A stretch of DNA of 64,000 bases from Streptomyces spinoverrucosus. Its GTDB lineage: Bacteria; Actinomycetota; Actinomycetes; Streptomycetales; Streptomycetaceae. Positions 63,101 to 64,000 of this stretch are shown piece by piece (positions within the stretch are counted from its first letter, which is position 1; each line of letters starts with the position of its first letter). Made by a program: the position numbers and the translations under genes. The stretch covers positions 2,852,001 to 2,916,000 of the forward strand of contig NZ_JADPZX010000001.1 in the NCBI RefSeq assembly GCF_015712165.1, in the 5' to 3' direction. The notes beneath the pieces are model-generated. The model ran no database searches. It was not told the origin of the DNA and worked only from the letters and a program-made list of their open reading frames with translations.

Positions 63101-63147
63101 GCTACAGCATGAGGCAGTTCGACATCTCCGACAGGAGCACGCCGTGA
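60142..63147 (+). CDS. Polymorphic toxin with T7SS-type N-terminus and putative PD-(D/E)XK nuclease C-terminus
   Basis: 1001 residues. A helical WXG100/T7SS-secreted-protein-like N-terminus (about 1-160, IKPEQIPQFTGDLAQLETDY) and a hydrophobic Ala/Gly segment (about 300-360) are followed by LPEG-type repeats (374-478), an NLPGG-rich linker (about 587-640) and a charged toxin domain (about 700-1001). Near the end D896-x13-E910-A-K912 (FDQVW ... VVIEAKSN) fits a PD-(D/E)XK nuclease centre, and D-x-I-V-V-K follows. Start TTG 60142 or GTG 60148 (GGGGG lies three or nine bases away; GTG has the better spacing). The stop overlaps the Imm49 start (GTGA). Export by a type VII system and nuclease activity are inferred. 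Confidence 0.88.
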   Translation: MSVIKPEQIPQFTGDLAQLETDYTALKTDAGNVRDAGANVHSQFQGLSAYYQAPEAEQLFATTKPVQDKADAFADDLEKVSSALSSYATEIRPLVDKLKQLKADATAFVNSVKDDDEWEYDEDKVSEHNQLRDDITATVAAFWAAERTCHNKITALWGGTQMMAGDGSDRTDQYGFSAEDMKNAKLPWGDPVEEKHHWYEVGHWVKSFVWDGLIVDGIWGTIKGLGTLVGFGGWDAMGQAWKGLAQLATGLALSSIPGVGTLFWALPDDKLPSWIRDSRTAMKETGKALVAWDQWGKNPARAAGAVTFNVLTTVFTGGAGAAASGAGKAGAVARVLGTTAKAIDPMTYIAKGAGAGLSKIGDISAALKGVGNIDIPALPENAITLPEGAVRLPDGTVNLPEGAAIPDGGIRIPEGGAVTLPEGTPLPAGAVDLGNGAVKLPEGTPVPAGAVELPEGTVKLPDNAPALPEGTVKLPTEDGAPARYYDPQGNILDENGTVIHKADDGPGDVVDQPDMGTPPAGADVPRVDSPLREPAMAGAATHTTDTAAQHIRLGNSLDDLGDIGRVGEDVPVTPAVHAGTDVPSTGLGNNLPGGTADNLPGGAVGDNMPTNSVDTHLPGNNIGNTADNLPGGHADDLGRGPSGSGDLPGGSATDTLPPRADVPPGGGLDDLGRTGDEAAAGGDDAVPTPEGSAPARPSFMRDGDNPYGPEGSLTPEQIHEIQVYRANHEPGYFEQFYKSNGNRKNLEFLDESGTTPPQLTRQSPQHPWISVKDAPDPIQPHYLGDAIKVGRETASPEALKTLDEAAANRHYAIGYDQAAAGHKAEAVEAHKNNPTPETHWDQVERTYEYKAAHRDMRDNAEAYGEAIAEHHVIPEHYPNATREPLDGPANGNDQFDQVWRREDGGFVVIEAKSNVRTELGARNLPDGKRVSQGTKEYFLDILNEMRKRGEDNPKELLLADELEAALGRGDVDYIVVKGQDNVGEYAGYSMRQFDISDRSTP
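61261..61575 (+). repeat. LPEG-type short repeats inside the toxin gene
   Basis: About 13 imperfect units of seven to eight residues of the form LPEGAVRLPDGTVNLPEG (residues 374-478), probably a regular beta structure. The DNA shows matching CTCCCCGAAGGC-like repeats. Confidence 0.75.
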
Positions 63148-64000
63148 CCGTCACCGTTGCCCGGCACGGGACGCCGGGACCCAACGCCGAGCGTTTCGCC
63201 GAAGCCCTGGCCGGGAGCACCACCGCGTCGATCGAACGCTTGGAGGAGGCTCCTGCCATGATCGACGCCACGTTCACCAAGTCCTTGCTGAACGTGCAAG
63301 CGCACTGCACGGTGGACCCCCGGGCCGCGAGCATCGAAACCTGGGAGGCGGTGGTCGCGGCCATGCAACTCGGCTCGGCGCTGTTCGCCGTGACGAGCAG
63401 CACGGACGGCGTTGTGGAATACCGCATCCACCACAAGGTGCGGCACCTCCCGGCCATCGGGCCACGCCCCTACGCCGACGCCGGCAACTGGCTCACGGCC
63501 TTCTGGCTGGCGATCGTCTGCCGCGACCAGAAGCGGATGACCCAGCTCTGCGAGATCCCGCTGGACCGCCTGCGCTCTCCCGAGGGCCAGTTCGACGAGT
63601 ACGTCTACCACTGGGTGGGCGCCCTGCAGACGTACTGGCTGCAGCGGCCGGGGATGGTGGAGGAACTGACCGCGGCGCTGCAGGGCTCGAACCCCGACGT
63701 GGCGACCGTCGCGCCCCGTGATCTGCTGCAGCACATCCTGTATCCGCCGATCAACCTCTTCTACCGCTTCCTGCGCAAGGACCACGACGGGTTCAACCAG
63801 GCCTTGGTGGAGGCCTTGGAGCTGCACAAGGCGTACTGGACGGCCGACGAGGACCGGGCGAAGGACCCCGAGGGCCGTATCGCCCTGGGCCCGCTCGCCC
63901 TCGCCTGTCTCGCCTATGACGGAGAAATCCCCATTGAGGTGGAGTCGGACTATCTCCCCAAGCACCTCCTCCAGCGCGGCTGGCTGGGCGAGTTCGAGGT
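63144..64000 (+). CDS. Immunity 49 family protein (partial, runs off the window)
   Basis: 285 residues are visible with no stop. The frame encodes the Imm49 family pattern: NWLTAFWLAIVCRDQKRM, LCEIPLDRLRSPEG, YVYHWVGALQTYWLQ, PRDLLQHILYPPINLFYRFL, and LPKHLLQRGWLGEF at the edge. Imm49 proteins are neutralising partners encoded next to secreted toxins. GTG at 63144 overlaps the toxin stop as GTGA with AGGAG eight bases upstream, so antidote synthesis follows toxin synthesis directly. Confidence 0.9.
   Translation, partial: MTVTVARHGTPGPNAERFAEALAGSTTASIERLEEAPAMIDATFTKSLLNVQAHCTVDPRAASIETWEAVVAAMQLGSALFAVTSSTDGVVEYRIHHKVRHLPAIGPRPYADAGNWLTAFWLAIVCRDQKRMTQLCEIPLDRLRSPEGQFDEYVYHWVGALQTYWLQRPGMVEELTAALQGSNPDVATVAPRDLLQHILYPPINLFYRFLRKDHDGFNQALVEALELHKAYWTADEDRAKDPEGRIALGPLALACLAYDGEIPIEVESDYLPKHLLQRGWLGEFE

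Noticed and set aside
1..64000. tRNA, rRNA, insertion sequences, prophage or biosynthetic gene clusters
   Set aside because: I looked for conserved tRNA arms, transposase motifs, integrases and PKS/NRPS modules on both strands and saw none.

Overview
The window is a very GC-rich actinobacterial chromosome segment. Codon use, GTG/TTG starts, gene content (MshB for mycothiol, DUF3117, a BldK-like peptide transporter, an Imm49 immunity protein) and gene order all point to Streptomyces. Almost everything is ordinary chromosomal core; there are no rRNA, tRNA, CRISPR, phage or transposase genes that I can see.

Layout. 0.1-3.2 kb: an MgtE-N/CBS protein, a DUF1003 membrane protein and the Fe-S carrier Mrp. 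3.3-9.7 kb: an unknown gene, then tatB, an HtrA-type membrane protease, a zinc anti-sigma factor and its ECF sigma factor on the minus strand, and a divergent O-methyltransferase with no canonical start codon. As I recall it, this matches the mycobacterial sigE-rseA-htrA-tatB-mrp neighbourhood. 9.7-20.7 kb: DUF3117, a PaaG-like crotonase, 3-methyladenine glycosylase, a DivIVA-domain protein, a FolP2-type DHPS paralogue, a LOG-family protein, dapE, a lysozyme-like membrane protein, a small secreted protein, dapC, fdxA, a GNAT and a SirB1-type protein. 20.7-28.2 kb: an ABC exporter with its two-component system, all translationally coupled, a large PG-binding-4 membrane protein, mshB and two small membrane proteins. 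28.3-30.5 kb: an S9 peptidase.

30.6-48.3 kb holds three complete oligopeptide ABC importers (binding protein, two permeases, two ATPases each). Clusters 1 (30.7-36.2 kb) and 3 (42.4-48.2 kb) are close paralogues in the same orientation. Cluster 2 (36.5-42.3 kb) is more diverged, lies between them on the opposite strand, and its binding protein is membrane-anchored at its C-terminus. TypA and an orphan peptide-binding lipoprotein follow (48.8-53.1 kb).

53.4-57.3 kb: a small coiled-coil protein and a three-gene succinate dehydrogenase of the mycobacterial Sdh1 type. 57.3-60.0 kb: a SAM methyltransferase and a repeat-bearing membrane protein, transcribed divergently from overlapping 5' ends. 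60.1-64.0 kb: a 1001-residue polymorphic toxin with a T7SS-type N-terminus and a putative PD-(D/E)XK nuclease C-terminus, coupled by a GTGA overlap to an Imm49 immunity gene that runs off the window. This last region is the best candidate for accessory biology.

How genes work together: the sigma/anti-sigma/HtrA/TatB block looks like an envelope-stress unit; dapE and dapC serve lysine/peptidoglycan diaminopimelate synthesis; the S9 peptidase sits beside peptide importers; the toxin and Imm49 form a toxin-immunity pair. Many long antisense reading frames exist because of the GC bias and are not reported.
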